From Sphingomonas sp. AOB5 (GTDB lineage: Bacteria > Pseudomonadota > Alphaproteobacteria > Sphingomonadales > Sphingomonadaceae): a stretch of 64,000 nt of DNA. The notes below the pieces were generated by a model, which was given only the letters and a program-made list of their open reading frames with translations, made no database searches and was not told where the DNA came from. The stretch lies in assembly GCF_029433115.1 (NCBI RefSeq), contig NZ_JARNTV010000003.1, positions 62,001-126,000 of the forward strand, written 5' to 3'. The number at the start of each line of letters is the position of its first letter. Position 1 is the stretch's first letter. Shown here piece by piece: positions 37,280 to 46,005 of this stretch. The position numbers and the translations under genes are program-made.

Positions 37280-38434
37280 TCAATCGCGATCCAACCCCAG
37301 CCATGCGGCCATCGCATGCAGCTCGGTTTCGAGTTCGGCACGCGCCTCGCCCGGCGCGCCCGGTTCCATGTGTAGCGACTGGACCAGCAGCCGCCCGCGC
37401 TGCCGGTCCGCCTTCAGATCGACCCGCGCCACCAGCCGGTCGCCCAGCAGGAAGGGCAGCACATAATAGCCATGCACGCGCTTCTCGGCAGGCACATAGA
37501 TCTCGATCCGGTAGCGGAAGCCGAAAATGCGTTCGGCCCGGTCGCGTTCCCAGATCAGCGGATCGAACGGCGCCAGCAGCGCCCGCGCCTCGATCCTCCG
37601 CGGCTGCCGCGCGTCGCGATGAAGAAAGGCAGGCTTGCCCCATCCCGCCACCTCGACCGGCACCAGCACACCCTCTTCCACCAGCGCCGCCACCGCCGGA
37701 TCGCCCTCGGCCGGACGCAGCCGGAAATAGTCGCGAAGCTCGCCACGGGTCGCTACGCCCAACGCGCGCGCCGAACGCTCGATCAGCGCCTTGTGTGCCT
37801 CGGCCTCGGGCGGGGTCGGCAGGTCGAGGATGCGGCGCGGGATCACTCGCTCGGTCACGTCATAAACCCGTTCGAACCCGCCCCGCCGCGTCGCGGTGGT
37901 GACATGTCCGGCATAGAACAGCCATTCGAGGATGCGCTTGGCATCGCCCCATTCCCACCAGCCCGACCGGCTGCGCCCCTCCTCGAAGTCCGATACCGCC
38001 ATCGGCCCATTGTCACGGATGCGCGCCAGCACCGCCTCGGCATCCGCGCGGCGCTCGGTCGCGAAGATCTTCATGTTGGTCCAGCCCATCGTCCCGCGAT
38101 CCGCCCGCGCCATCCGCCAGCGCAGCAGCGGGTGGAGATCGAGCGGCAGCAGCGAGGCTTCGTGCGCCCAATATTCGAACATCCGCCGCTCGCGCTTCGG
38201 CCCCCAGGCGCCGCTGTCGAGCAGGCTACGATCATATCCGCCCAGCCGCGAGAAAGCCGGCAGGTAGTGTGCGCGCGACAGCACGTTGACGCTGTCGATC
38301 TGGTGGATCCCCACCCGGTCAAGCGTTCGCCGCAGATGCGCGACACTCGCCACCTCCGGCCGCTTCGCGCCAAAACCCTGCGCACCCAGCGCGATCCGCC
38401 GCGCCTGCGCCGCCGTGATCCGTTCCATCGTCAT
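37280..38434 (-). CDS. YcaQ/AlkZ-type winged-helix DNA glycosylase
   Basis: HTH_42-family protein of 384 residues related to YcaQ/AlkZ, glycosylases that unhook interstrand DNA crosslinks or remove bulky alkyl bases. The catalytic Q-x-D motif is seen as IHQIDSVNVLSRAHY near residue 45, followed by the conserved MFEYWAHEASLLP and three winged-helix modules. The C-terminal block DPLIWERDRAERIFGFRYRIEIYVPAEKRVHGYYVLPFL is characteristic. Starts at 38434 and 38428 (Met-Thr-Met) are equally possible; upstream open frame lacks homology. It is divergent from the fucosidase gene and probably unrelated to it. Confidence 0.9.
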   Translation of the reverse strand: MTMERITAAQARRIALGAQGFGAKRPEVASVAHLRRTLDRVGIHQIDSVNVLSRAHYLPAFSRLGGYDRSLLDSGAWGPKRERRMFEYWAHEASLLPLDLHPLLRWRMARADRGTMGWTNMKIFATERRADAEAVLARIRDNGPMAVSDFEEGRSRSGWWEWGDAKRILEWLFYAGHVTTATRRGGFERVYDVTERVIPRRILDLPTPPEAEAHKALIERSARALGVATRGELRDYFRLRPAEGDPAVAALVEEGVLVPVEVAGWGKPAFLHRDARQPRRIEARALLAPFDPLIWERDRAERIFGFRYRIEIYVPAEKRVHGYYVLPFLLGDRLVARVDLKADRQRGRLLVQSLHMEPGAPGEARAELETELHAMAAWLGLDRD

Positions 38435-38527
38435 CGCACCGGGATGCCGCCGCGAATCCAACAGGGCAAGCATCCCCTTGCACCGCGCCGATCCAGCGGT
38501 TAGCATTTCCTTACATAAAATCGATTT

Positions 38528-38548
38528 GCACCAATGATAATATGGTGC
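38528..38548. promoter_or_regulatory. Palindromic operator candidate before the fucosidase gene
   Basis: Inverted repeat GCACCA (38528-38533) and TGGTGC (38543-38548) with a nine-base A/T-rich spacer, 20 bases upstream of the fucosidase start. Position and symmetry suggest a repressor site controlling the fucosidase-permease pair. Confidence 0.5.
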
Positions 38549-38567
38549 GCCGTTAGGGAGAGGCCAT

Positions 38568-40181
38568 TTGGTCACGCGTCGCGGAGCGTTAGGCAGCATC
38601 GGCGGCGCGGTGGCGGGCGTCCTCGCCGCCCCGGCCGCGCGCGCCGAAACTCCGGCCAACTGGTCCGCCCTCGCCGCCGCCTATCGTATGCCCGACTGGT
38701 TCCGCGATGCGAAGTTCGGCATCTGGGCGCATTGGGGTCCGCAATGCGTGCCCGAATTCGGCGACTGGTACGGCCGGCAAATGTATCAGCAGGGCACGCC
38801 GTTCTACGACCATCACCTCAAGACATACGGCCACCCCGCCGACACCGGATTCCTCGACATCATCGGCAAGTGGAAGGGTGAGAAGTGGGATCCGGAACGC
38901 CTCTTCAGCCTCTATGAGAAGGCGGGCGCCAAATATCTGATGGTGATGGCCAATCATCACGACAATCTCGACCTGTTCGACAGCCGCCATCACGAATGGA
39001 ACTCAACCCGCGTCGGCCCGAAGCGCGATATCGTCGGCACTTGGGAGAAGATCGCGCGGCGTGAGGGGATGCGCTTCGGCGTGTCGAACCACAGCAGCCA
39101 CGCCTGGCACTGGTGGCAGCCCGCTTACGGCTATGATGCCGAGGGCCCGCGCGCGGGCGAGCGCTACGACGCGTTCCGGCTGACCAGGGCCGATGGCAAG
39201 GGCACATGGTGGGACGGCCTCGACCCGCAGGCGCTCTACACCGGTCCCTCGATGATCGCGCCCGACGGCATTCGCGGCATACCTGCGATGAACGATTTCC
39301 ACGAAACGCATAGCGGCCGCTGGATGGAATTCGCGCCGCCGGAAAACCCGCATCATGTCGCGAACTGGCTGATGCGCCAGAAGGATCTGGTCGAGAAATA
39401 CCGGCCGGACATCGTCTATTTCGACAATTACTATCTGCCGTTCGGGCCGGTCGGACTCGAGGCGCTGGCGCATTATTACGACCAAAGCATCGCCCGGCAT
39501 GGCCGCGTCGAAGTCGTCGCCACCGCCAAGAAGCTCGATCCGCTCCAGCGCTCGATCCTCGTCGACGATGTCGAACGCGGGTTCCTCGACCAGATCCGGC
39601 CCGAGCCATGGCAGACCTGCACCTGCATCGGCGACTGGCATTATAATCGATGGCGCTATGAGGCGAAGGGCTACGTGCCCGCCGAAAAGGTGATCCAGCG
39701 GCTGTGCGACGTGGTGTCGAAGAACGGCAATCTACTGCTCTCGATCCCGATGCGCGGCGACGGCAGCATCGACAGCGAGGAGGAGAAGATCCTCGCCGGG
39801 ATCACCCGCTGGATGGCGCGCAACGGCGACGCCGCGATCTTTGGCTCGCGGCCTTGGCGCATCTTCGGCGAAGGCCCGGCGCAGCTTGGCAGCGGGATGC
39901 ACAATGAAGGCAAGGTCGAGTTTACCGCACGCGACGTTCGCTACACGGTGAAGGGTGGCGCGTTGCTCGCAACCTTCCTCGTCTGGCCGGAAGAGCCGGT
40001 CTCGCTCACCGCGCTCGGCAAGGACGCGATGCCCGATGCCGAGATCACCCGCGTCACTTTGGTCGGCGGCGGAAAATTGAAGACCGAGCGCTTCGGAACG
40101 GGGCTGACGATCACGCTGCCGCGTGCCAGAAAAGACGAAATGATACCGGTAGTCCGGATCGACGGGGGAGGATTGGTATGA
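38568..40181 (+). CDS. GH29 alpha-L-fucosidase, exported
   Basis: Glycoside hydrolase family 29 enzyme that removes terminal alpha-L-fucose from oligosaccharides. It starts at TTG 38568 with GGGAGAGG five bases before, giving a Tat-like signal (TRRGALGSIGGAVAGVLAAP, then ARAE). Family marks: RDAKFGIWAHWGPQ (46-59), YLMVMANHHDNLDLFDS (123-139) and the nucleophile region PDIVYFDNYYLPFG with Asp286; the C-terminal part forms the usual beta-sandwich. 537 residues. Its stop overlaps the start of the FucP permease gene (ATGA), so released fucose can be imported at once. The match to GH29 is clear; linkage preference is inferred from the locus. Confidence 0.92.
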   Translation: MVTRRGALGSIGGAVAGVLAAPAARAETPANWSALAAAYRMPDWFRDAKFGIWAHWGPQCVPEFGDWYGRQMYQQGTPFYDHHLKTYGHPADTGFLDIIGKWKGEKWDPERLFSLYEKAGAKYLMVMANHHDNLDLFDSRHHEWNSTRVGPKRDIVGTWEKIARREGMRFGVSNHSSHAWHWWQPAYGYDAEGPRAGERYDAFRLTRADGKGTWWDGLDPQALYTGPSMIAPDGIRGIPAMNDFHETHSGRWMEFAPPENPHHVANWLMRQKDLVEKYRPDIVYFDNYYLPFGPVGLEALAHYYDQSIARHGRVEVVATAKKLDPLQRSILVDDVERGFLDQIRPEPWQTCTCIGDWHYNRWRYEAKGYVPAEKVIQRLCDVVSKNGNLLLSIPMRGDGSIDSEEEKILAGITRWMARNGDAAIFGSRPWRIFGEGPAQLGSGMHNEGKVEFTARDVRYTVKGGALLATFLVWPEEPVSLTALGKDAMPDAEITRVTLVGGGKLKTERFGTGLTITLPRARKDEMIPVVRIDGGGLV

Positions 40182-41431
40182 GCGAGCCAGCAGCGGGCAC
40201 ACGAGCCAGATACCTCATCCCGCTGCTGCTGATCGTCAGCCTCTTCTTCCTGTGGGGGGCGGCGAACAATCTCAACGACGTGCTGATGAAGCATTTCAAA
40301 AAGGCCTTCACGCTCAGCGATTTCCAGACTGGCCTCGTCCAGTCCGCCTTCTATTTCGGATATTTCTGCTTCGCGGTCCCCGCGGCGCTGTTCATGAAAC
40401 GCTATGGCTACAAGGCGGCAGTGGTGCTCGGCCTCGGCCTGTTCGGCGCGGGCGCATTGCTGTTCGTGCCCGCGGCCAATGCGCACAGCTACGGCTTCTT
40501 CCTCGTCGCACTCTACGTGCTGGCCAGCGGCCTCGCCTTTCTCGAGACCTCGGCCAATCCGCTGATCACCGTGCTCGGCGATCCCGGCACGGCCGAGAGC
40601 CGGCTCAACTTCGCGCAGAGCTTCAATCCGCTCGGCTCAATCGCGGGCGTGCTGATCGGCAGCAGCTTCATCCTGTCCGGCGTCGAGCTCACGCCCGAAC
40701 AGACCGCATCGATGAGCGAATCCGCGCTGCAGAGCTGGTACGCCGCCGAAAGCCAGGCGGTGAAAGGGCCGTACATCGCCATCGGCCTGTTCGTGCTGGC
40801 ATGGGCGGCATTGGTCGCGTTCGTCCGCTTTCCCGCGGCTGCGACCGAACCCGCCGCGGACGAGACCGGCAGCGCGGAAGATTACCGCACCCTGATCTCC
40901 CGGCCCCGCTTCATGGGCGGCGTGATCGCCCAATTCTTCTATGTCGGCGCGCAGGTCGGCGTGTGGAGCTATCTGATCCGCTACACCCAGGTCGAACTGC
41001 CCGGCACACCGGAGAAGCTCGCCGCACAGGCGATCACCGCGTCGCTGGCGCTGCTGTTCGTCGGCCGCTTCCTCGGCGCCGCGCTGATGCAGCGGGTGGC
41101 GGCGGCGACCCTGCTCACCGTCTTCTCCGCGATCAACGTGGTACTGTGCATCTTCGCGGCGCTGGTCGGCGGCGGCATGGGCCTTGCCGCGCTGATCGCG
41201 ACCAGCCTGTTCATGTCGATCATGTACCCGACCATCTTCGCGCTATCGATCCGCGGCCTCGGTCCGCTGACCAAGGCGGGATCGTCGCTGCTGGTGATGG
41301 CGATCATCGGCGGCGCGGTGCTGACCGCGCTGATGGGCTTTGTATCGGACGTCACCACCATCAGCGCCGCCATGCTGGTGCCCGCCGCCTGCTTCGCCGC
41401 AGTACTGGCCTTCGCCCGATCGGTTCGCTGA
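40178..41431 (+). CDS. fucP: L-fucose:H+ symporter-type MFS permease
   Basis: Sugar permease of the FucP family (major facilitator superfamily), 417 residues, 12 predicted helices, inner membrane. The FucP signatures are present: FLWGAANNLNDVLMKHFKKAF (Asp equivalent to the proton-coupling Asp46 of E. coli FucP) and LAFLETSANPLITVLG (equivalent of Glu135). The helix set continues to the end. It is coupled translationally to the fucosidase gene and is followed by a run of nine C residues and a weak hairpin before the convergent GH31 gene. Expected to import L-fucose or a related sugar. Confidence 0.92.
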   Translation: MSEPAAGTRARYLIPLLLIVSLFFLWGAANNLNDVLMKHFKKAFTLSDFQTGLVQSAFYFGYFCFAVPAALFMKRYGYKAAVVLGLGLFGAGALLFVPAANAHSYGFFLVALYVLASGLAFLETSANPLITVLGDPGTAESRLNFAQSFNPLGSIAGVLIGSSFILSGVELTPEQTASMSESALQSWYAAESQAVKGPYIAIGLFVLAWAALVAFVRFPAAATEPAADETGSAEDYRTLISRPRFMGGVIAQFFYVGAQVGVWSYLIRYTQVELPGTPEKLAAQAITASLALLFVGRFLGAALMQRVAAATLLTVFSAINVVLCIFAALVGGGMGLAALIATSLFMSIMYPTIFALSIRGLGPLTKAGSSLLVMAIIGGAVLTALMGFVSDVTTISAAMLVPAACFAAVLAFARSVR

Positions 41432-41457
41432 CGCCCCCCCCCAAAAGCGAAGTGGCC

Positions 41458-41488
41458 GCCCGGCAGGGGATGCTCGACCCGGCCGGGC
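41458..41488. terminator. Weak hairpin between fucP and the GH31 gene
   Basis: Seven-base arms GCCCGGC and GCCGGGC with a 17-base loop in the 89-base convergent gap, preceded by nine consecutive C residues at 41434-41442. Support as a terminator is positional only. Confidence 0.35.
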
Positions 41489-41520
41489 AGCCACCGCCGG
41501 TGACCGCCGATTTTGTCCCC

Positions 41521-44373
41521 TTACGGCCGCCGAACCACGATCTCCTTGCCCTCATAGGTGAAGCTGAGCGCAGGGTTCTCGGCGAAGTCCGGCACCGCCG
41601 CCTTGCCGGGCCCATAGAAGCGCACCGAATAGGCCCGCTTCCGCGCCATCCCCGGATAGCCGCCCTCGCGCGCGCCGATGGTCAGCGTGCCCTTCCCCTC
41701 GTCCCAGCGCAGCGGCACGCGGGCGAACTCGCCCTTCTTGTAGCCTGGGCTCAGCCCGTCATCCTCGTACAGCGAGAAGCTGCCCGAATTGCCGGTGAAG
41801 ACATGGAGCACGATCGGCCCGTCCGGCTGCTCGCCGGTCCATTGCGTCGCGGGGCCGGTCGGCACGATCGAACCGGCGCGGACAAACAATGGCATCCGCT
41901 CGCGCGGGGCATCGGCCTTCACCAGTTGCCCGCCCTTGTAGAGGATGCCGGTCGCGAAATCGTACCAGCCCGCACCATCGGGCAGATACACGTCGCGGCT
42001 ACGCGCACCGAACTGCGTCACCGGCGCGACCAGAAAAGCCGGACCGAACATATACGCATCGTCGATATTCCACACGCGCCGGTCGGACGGGAAGTCCATC
42101 ACCAGCCCGCGCATCATCGTGCCGTCCTTGTGCCAGGTGTCGGCGGCGACGGTGTAGATGTACGGCATCAGCCGGTAGCGCAGCCGCGTATAGTCGAGCA
42201 TCGACTGGTACATCGCGTCGTCGCCCGCCGCGATCTCATAGATCTCGCGCTTCGGTGCCTCGCCATGGCTGCGGAACAACGGGCTGAACGCGCCGAACTG
42301 GAACCAGCGCAGGTTCAGTTCGCGCCATTCGGGCAGATGCGCGGGATCGGCGCGGGTATAGCGATCCTCCACCGCGAACCCGCCGATATCATGCGTCCAG
42401 TTGGGCACGCCCGACATGGACAGGTTCGTCCCCGCCGAAATCTGGTCGCGCAGATCGTCCCAGCGCGCCGCGACGTCACCCGACCACAGCGCCGAACTGG
42501 TCCGCTGCGTACCGCCAAAGCCCGAACGCGTCAGGATGAAGGGCCGCTTGTCCGGCTGCGCCACGCGAAGCCCGTCCGCGACGCCCTCGCCATGCACCAG
42601 CGGAAAGCTGTTGAAGAACGCCGCGCCCGGCCCCTGTGCCGTCGGCCCCATCCGCTCGGCGCGCTGCTCGATCGAGAGGTTGGAATGGATATCCGGCTCG
42701 GTCGCGTCCATCCACCAGGCGTCGAAACCCTTGTCGACCAGCTGCTCGCGCACCTGCCGGAAATAGATCGCCCGCGCCTCCGGAGCATAGGGATCGTAAT
42801 CGGTATTCTCATAGCCCGGCCCGACCCAGTCCTTCTCCTTCGCCTCCAGATTGCCGCGATAGAGATAGCCCTTGGCCGCCAGTTCCTGCGCGTTCTTGGT
42901 GTTGGGATAGAATTTCGGCCAGACCGAGATCATCACGCGCGCATTGAGCGCATGGACCTCGTTCACCATCCCCACCGGATCGGGGAAACGCTTGGGGTCG
43001 AACTCGTGGCTGCCCCACTGGTCCTCGGGCCAGTAGAACCAGTCCTGCACGATATTGTCGATCGGGATCTGCCGCTTGCGATATTCGCGCACCACACCGA
43101 GCAACTGCTCCTGCGTCTCGTAGCGTTGGCGGCTCTGCCAGAAGCCATAGGCCCAGAGCGGCATCATCTCGGCCTTGCCGGTCAGATGACGATATCCGCC
43201 GATCACCGCATCCATGTTCGCGCCGGTCACGACATAATAGTCGAGCCCTTTCGCCACTTCGGACGACATCCACAGCGAATTGCGGTCGGTCGCGGGCAGC
43301 GGATCGGAATGGAACAGCGCGAGATAACCGGCATTCGGCTCCCACTCGATCCGGATCTCGACCGGCCTGCCCCTGGTCATCGCCAGATCGAAGTTGCGGA
43401 ACCACGGATTCCAGTTCTGCCGCCACGCGTCGACCACCTGCTTCCCGTCGACAAACACCTTGATGTAGCTCGAGGCATAGAGGCGGAACTTGTGCGTGCC
43501 GGTCGCATCCGGCGTCACCGTGCCGGTCCAAACCACATGCTGCTTGCCGACGACCTGCCCCGCAGTGTTCTGCCCGCTCTCGGGAGTGGCGACGGTCTGG
43601 GCCTTGGCGGCTTCGGGCCAGTTCTTCTGGTCCTTGATGAACTGATAGTCGATGAACGCCTCGCGCCGGCTCACCGCCAGCCGGTCGCCCAGATAATAAT
43701 CGGCCTTCCAGCCCGCCTGCCCGCCGCTGGTGACCCGCAACCCCTGCCCGACATGGGCATAGGGCACCGGATTCCCGAAGCGGGTGATACCATTATTGTC
43801 CCACAACAGCCCATACCCCTTGGTCGAGACGACGAAGGGGATCGCGATATCCATATTGTGCTGGGCGAGTTCGACGTCCTCGCCATTATAGTTCATCTGC
43901 CGGTTCTGGTGCTGGCCGAGGCCGTAAAACCCCTCGTCGGTGGCGCGGTTGAACTGCTGGCGGATCGTCAGATAGCCGGGCGTCGCCGACTGGCCGAAGG
44001 CGCCGCGCGGCGATTCCGCCAGCACGATTTTCCCCTCCGCATCGCGGAACCGGACATTGCCGTCGGACAGGCGCACTTCGGCGGTGGCACGGGGGAGCTT
44101 CAGCGTGACGATCCCGTTGGCGGTCGTCACCAGCGGTTCGCCGCTCGGCTTGGCCGTCACCATCAGGCTGGCCGGCAAGTCGAGGCTCTCGGCTGGCAGC
44201 GCTGTCACGCGAAACGCGGCATCGCCATAGGCAAGCACCCGCACCCGCTTGGCCGGGCCGCTGTCGGGCGTCACCACCACGCCATGCGCGACCTGCACGA
44301 CATCGGAGGCCAGCGCCGTGCCGCTGAACAGCGACAGCGTCAGCGCCGCGACGCCGAGGAATCCCTGCCTCAC
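41521..44373 (-). CDS. GH31 alpha-xylosidase with PA14 domain, secreted
   Basis: Glycoside hydrolase family 31 enzyme, 950 residues from GTG 44373 (GGGAGA upstream; signal peptide QGFLGVAALTLSLFSGTALA). The N-terminal GH31 domain leads into a PA14-like insert at about residues 250-400 (TGTVTPDATGTHKFRLYASS, VFVDGKQVVDAWRQ), then the catalytic barrel with nucleophile Asp556 in AWWMDATEPD, preceded by DWFYWPEDQWG. A PA14 insert and this DATEPD motif are found in xyloglucan alpha-xylosidases of the CjXyl31A type, which remove unsubstituted alpha-1,6-xylose from the backbone. Third gene of the receptor-GH35-GH31 operon, 11 bases after GH35. Alpha-glucosidase activity is the alternative. Confidence 0.9.
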   Translation of the reverse strand: MRQGFLGVAALTLSLFSGTALASDVVQVAHGVVVTPDSGPAKRVRVLAYGDAAFRVTALPAESLDLPASLMVTAKPSGEPLVTTANGIVTLKLPRATAEVRLSDGNVRFRDAEGKIVLAESPRGAFGQSATPGYLTIRQQFNRATDEGFYGLGQHQNRQMNYNGEDVELAQHNMDIAIPFVVSTKGYGLLWDNNGITRFGNPVPYAHVGQGLRVTSGGQAGWKADYYLGDRLAVSRREAFIDYQFIKDQKNWPEAAKAQTVATPESGQNTAGQVVGKQHVVWTGTVTPDATGTHKFRLYASSYIKVFVDGKQVVDAWRQNWNPWFRNFDLAMTRGRPVEIRIEWEPNAGYLALFHSDPLPATDRNSLWMSSEVAKGLDYYVVTGANMDAVIGGYRHLTGKAEMMPLWAYGFWQSRQRYETQEQLLGVVREYRKRQIPIDNIVQDWFYWPEDQWGSHEFDPKRFPDPVGMVNEVHALNARVMISVWPKFYPNTKNAQELAAKGYLYRGNLEAKEKDWVGPGYENTDYDPYAPEARAIYFRQVREQLVDKGFDAWWMDATEPDIHSNLSIEQRAERMGPTAQGPGAAFFNSFPLVHGEGVADGLRVAQPDKRPFILTRSGFGGTQRTSSALWSGDVAARWDDLRDQISAGTNLSMSGVPNWTHDIGGFAVEDRYTRADPAHLPEWRELNLRWFQFGAFSPLFRSHGEAPKREIYEIAAGDDAMYQSMLDYTRLRYRLMPYIYTVAADTWHKDGTMMRGLVMDFPSDRRVWNIDDAYMFGPAFLVAPVTQFGARSRDVYLPDGAGWYDFATGILYKGGQLVKADAPRERMPLFVRAGSIVPTGPATQWTGEQPDGPIVLHVFTGNSGSFSLYEDDGLSPGYKKGEFARVPLRWDEGKGTLTIGAREGGYPGMARKRAYSVRFYGPGKAAVPDFAENPALSFTYEGKEIVVRRP

Positions 44374-44384
44374 ATCTCTCTCCC

Positions 44385-46001
44385 TTATCGCCAGCTGGCC
44401 AAGCGTATGCGCAGCACCTGCGGCACACCAGTGAAGTTCAGTCCGTAATCGGTCTGGTCTCCGTTCCACACGCGGACGAACACCCATTTGCCCTTGTCGA
44501 AATAACCTTCCTCGACCCGGTCGAACATCAGGTTGCGCCCGTCCGCCGCGGTGAAGGCGAAGTCGATCCGCGCATCGAAGCCGGTGACCAGATATTCGTC
44601 CGGCCCCAGCCGCGCGATTGCCAGGCCGCCGCGTGGCTCGCCATTGCCCTTGGGCGGATCGAAGCCGAACTGGCCGCGGCCGAAGGTCACTATCGCCTTG
44701 TGCTCACCCAGATCGATCGTCTGGGTGAACTTGGCATCGGCGTCGGTCGGCTCGGCCACGCCCCACACCTGCCCCTCGAACGCCAGCTTCGCCCATTCGC
44801 GCTGCATCGGCGCGAACAGGCGGTAATTGCGCGCGAACAGCCCGATCGTCTCGTCGTCCAGCACCTTGGCGCCGAGCGGGAAGTTGGAATAACCGCTCTG
44901 GTCCATGCCGAACATCGACCAGCCGATCCCGCCCCGCCCGATCGTCGCGAAGAAATAGCGGGCATAGGCTTTCGCATTGCCGGTCTCGGCAACGAACAGC
45001 GGATTGTCCGCCCGCGCATAGGCGTCGAGGAAGCCGAGATAGGTCTTGTGATCGGGATTGTAGATGTCGGGCGACACCAGATCGAGGTGCGGCGCCGCTG
45101 CCTCGTACACGTCGATCACCGTGTTGGCGGGACCGCCCGAGGCATAGGTGTTGGGGTCCTGCCATGCGAAGGGAGTCCCCGGCAGCGCGGCATTGGCATA
45201 CATCGGCAGCGGCTTGATCGCCTTCCCCGCCGCCGCGATCTCGTCGATGTAGCGGGCGAGATACCAGCTGTGGAAGAACAGCTCGGCATCGCGGCCATAG
45301 AGTTCGGTCCAGGTGCCGGGCTTCTTGCCGGTCTGCTTCACCAGCGCGGCGGGCACCTGCCCGGCGAACAGGCGGTTGGCCTCGGGCGAATGATCGCGCG
45401 CGCTGCCATAGCTGCCCGGCTCATTTTCCACCTGCATCATGATGACGGTGTTCTGCGGGTCCACCGCGCGCAAATGCGTCATCAGCGCGACGAACGCCTT
45501 CTTGTCCGCCTCCAGCGTGACGCGCGAATGCGGGGTCAGCGCGTAATGCGTCTTGCCCTCGCGATTGGTCATGCGCGGAAAGCGCCTGTTGTCGGTCTTC
45601 ACCCAGCGCGGCGCATAATGCGGGCTGGTGTTCTTCCAGGTCGCGAACCACAGCAGCACCAGCCGAACATCATGCTCGCGCGCCTGTTTCAGCAGCGTGT
45701 CGACGAACGAGAAGTCGAACTTGCCCTCTTCGGGTTCGATCTGCTCCCACGCGACCGGCACCTGCACTGTGTTCGCCTGGATCTGGTCGATCACCGGCCA
45801 CACCTTCGGCAGCATCGCCGGATAATTGCTCGAATTATGGACCTGCGCCGCCAGCATCAGGAACGGCGCACCATCGACCATCAGCGCGTGGCGGCCATTT
45901 TTCGAAACGATCCGCGGCACCTCGGCCGCCATCGCCGGTGTGGCGATGGCAGCGCTGAGGCACGCGAGAAGCGCAAGCGCGGAACGCAACAGGCGTCGCA
46001 T
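44385..46001 (-). CDS. GH35 beta-galactosidase (DUF5597 C-terminal domain)
   Basis: Exported GH35-type beta-galactosidase, 538 residues. A signal peptide ([24 protein letters not shown]) precedes a TIM barrel with acid/base Glu194 (VENEPG) and nucleophile Glu339 (LFVAETGN), then a C-terminal DUF5597 beta domain ([26 protein letters not shown] onward). Such enzymes remove terminal beta-1,2-galactose from xyloglucan side chains in related bacteria. The ATG lies four bases after the TonB receptor stop, and the GH31 gene follows after 11 bases, so the three are one operon. Confidence 0.9.
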   Translation of the reverse strand: MRRLLRSALALLACLSAAIATPAMAAEVPRIVSKNGRHALMVDGAPFLMLAAQVHNSSNYPAMLPKVWPVIDQIQANTVQVPVAWEQIEPEEGKFDFSFVDTLLKQAREHDVRLVLLWFATWKNTSPHYAPRWVKTDNRRFPRMTNREGKTHYALTPHSRVTLEADKKAFVALMTHLRAVDPQNTVIMMQVENEPGSYGSARDHSPEANRLFAGQVPAALVKQTGKKPGTWTELYGRDAELFFHSWYLARYIDEIAAAGKAIKPLPMYANAALPGTPFAWQDPNTYASGGPANTVIDVYEAAAPHLDLVSPDIYNPDHKTYLGFLDAYARADNPLFVAETGNAKAYARYFFATIGRGGIGWSMFGMDQSGYSNFPLGAKVLDDETIGLFARNYRLFAPMQREWAKLAFEGQVWGVAEPTDADAKFTQTIDLGEHKAIVTFGRGQFGFDPPKGNGEPRGGLAIARLGPDEYLVTGFDARIDFAFTAADGRNLMFDRVEEGYFDKGKWVFVRVWNGDQTDYGLNFTGVPQVLRIRLASWR

Positions 46002-46005
46002 CGCC

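Noticed and set aside
40252..44448. A 1398-codon open frame on the plus strand
   Set aside because: It runs antisense through the well-supported GH31 gene and out of frame through fucP; Arg/His/Ala-rich translation without domains is a GC-bias shadow.
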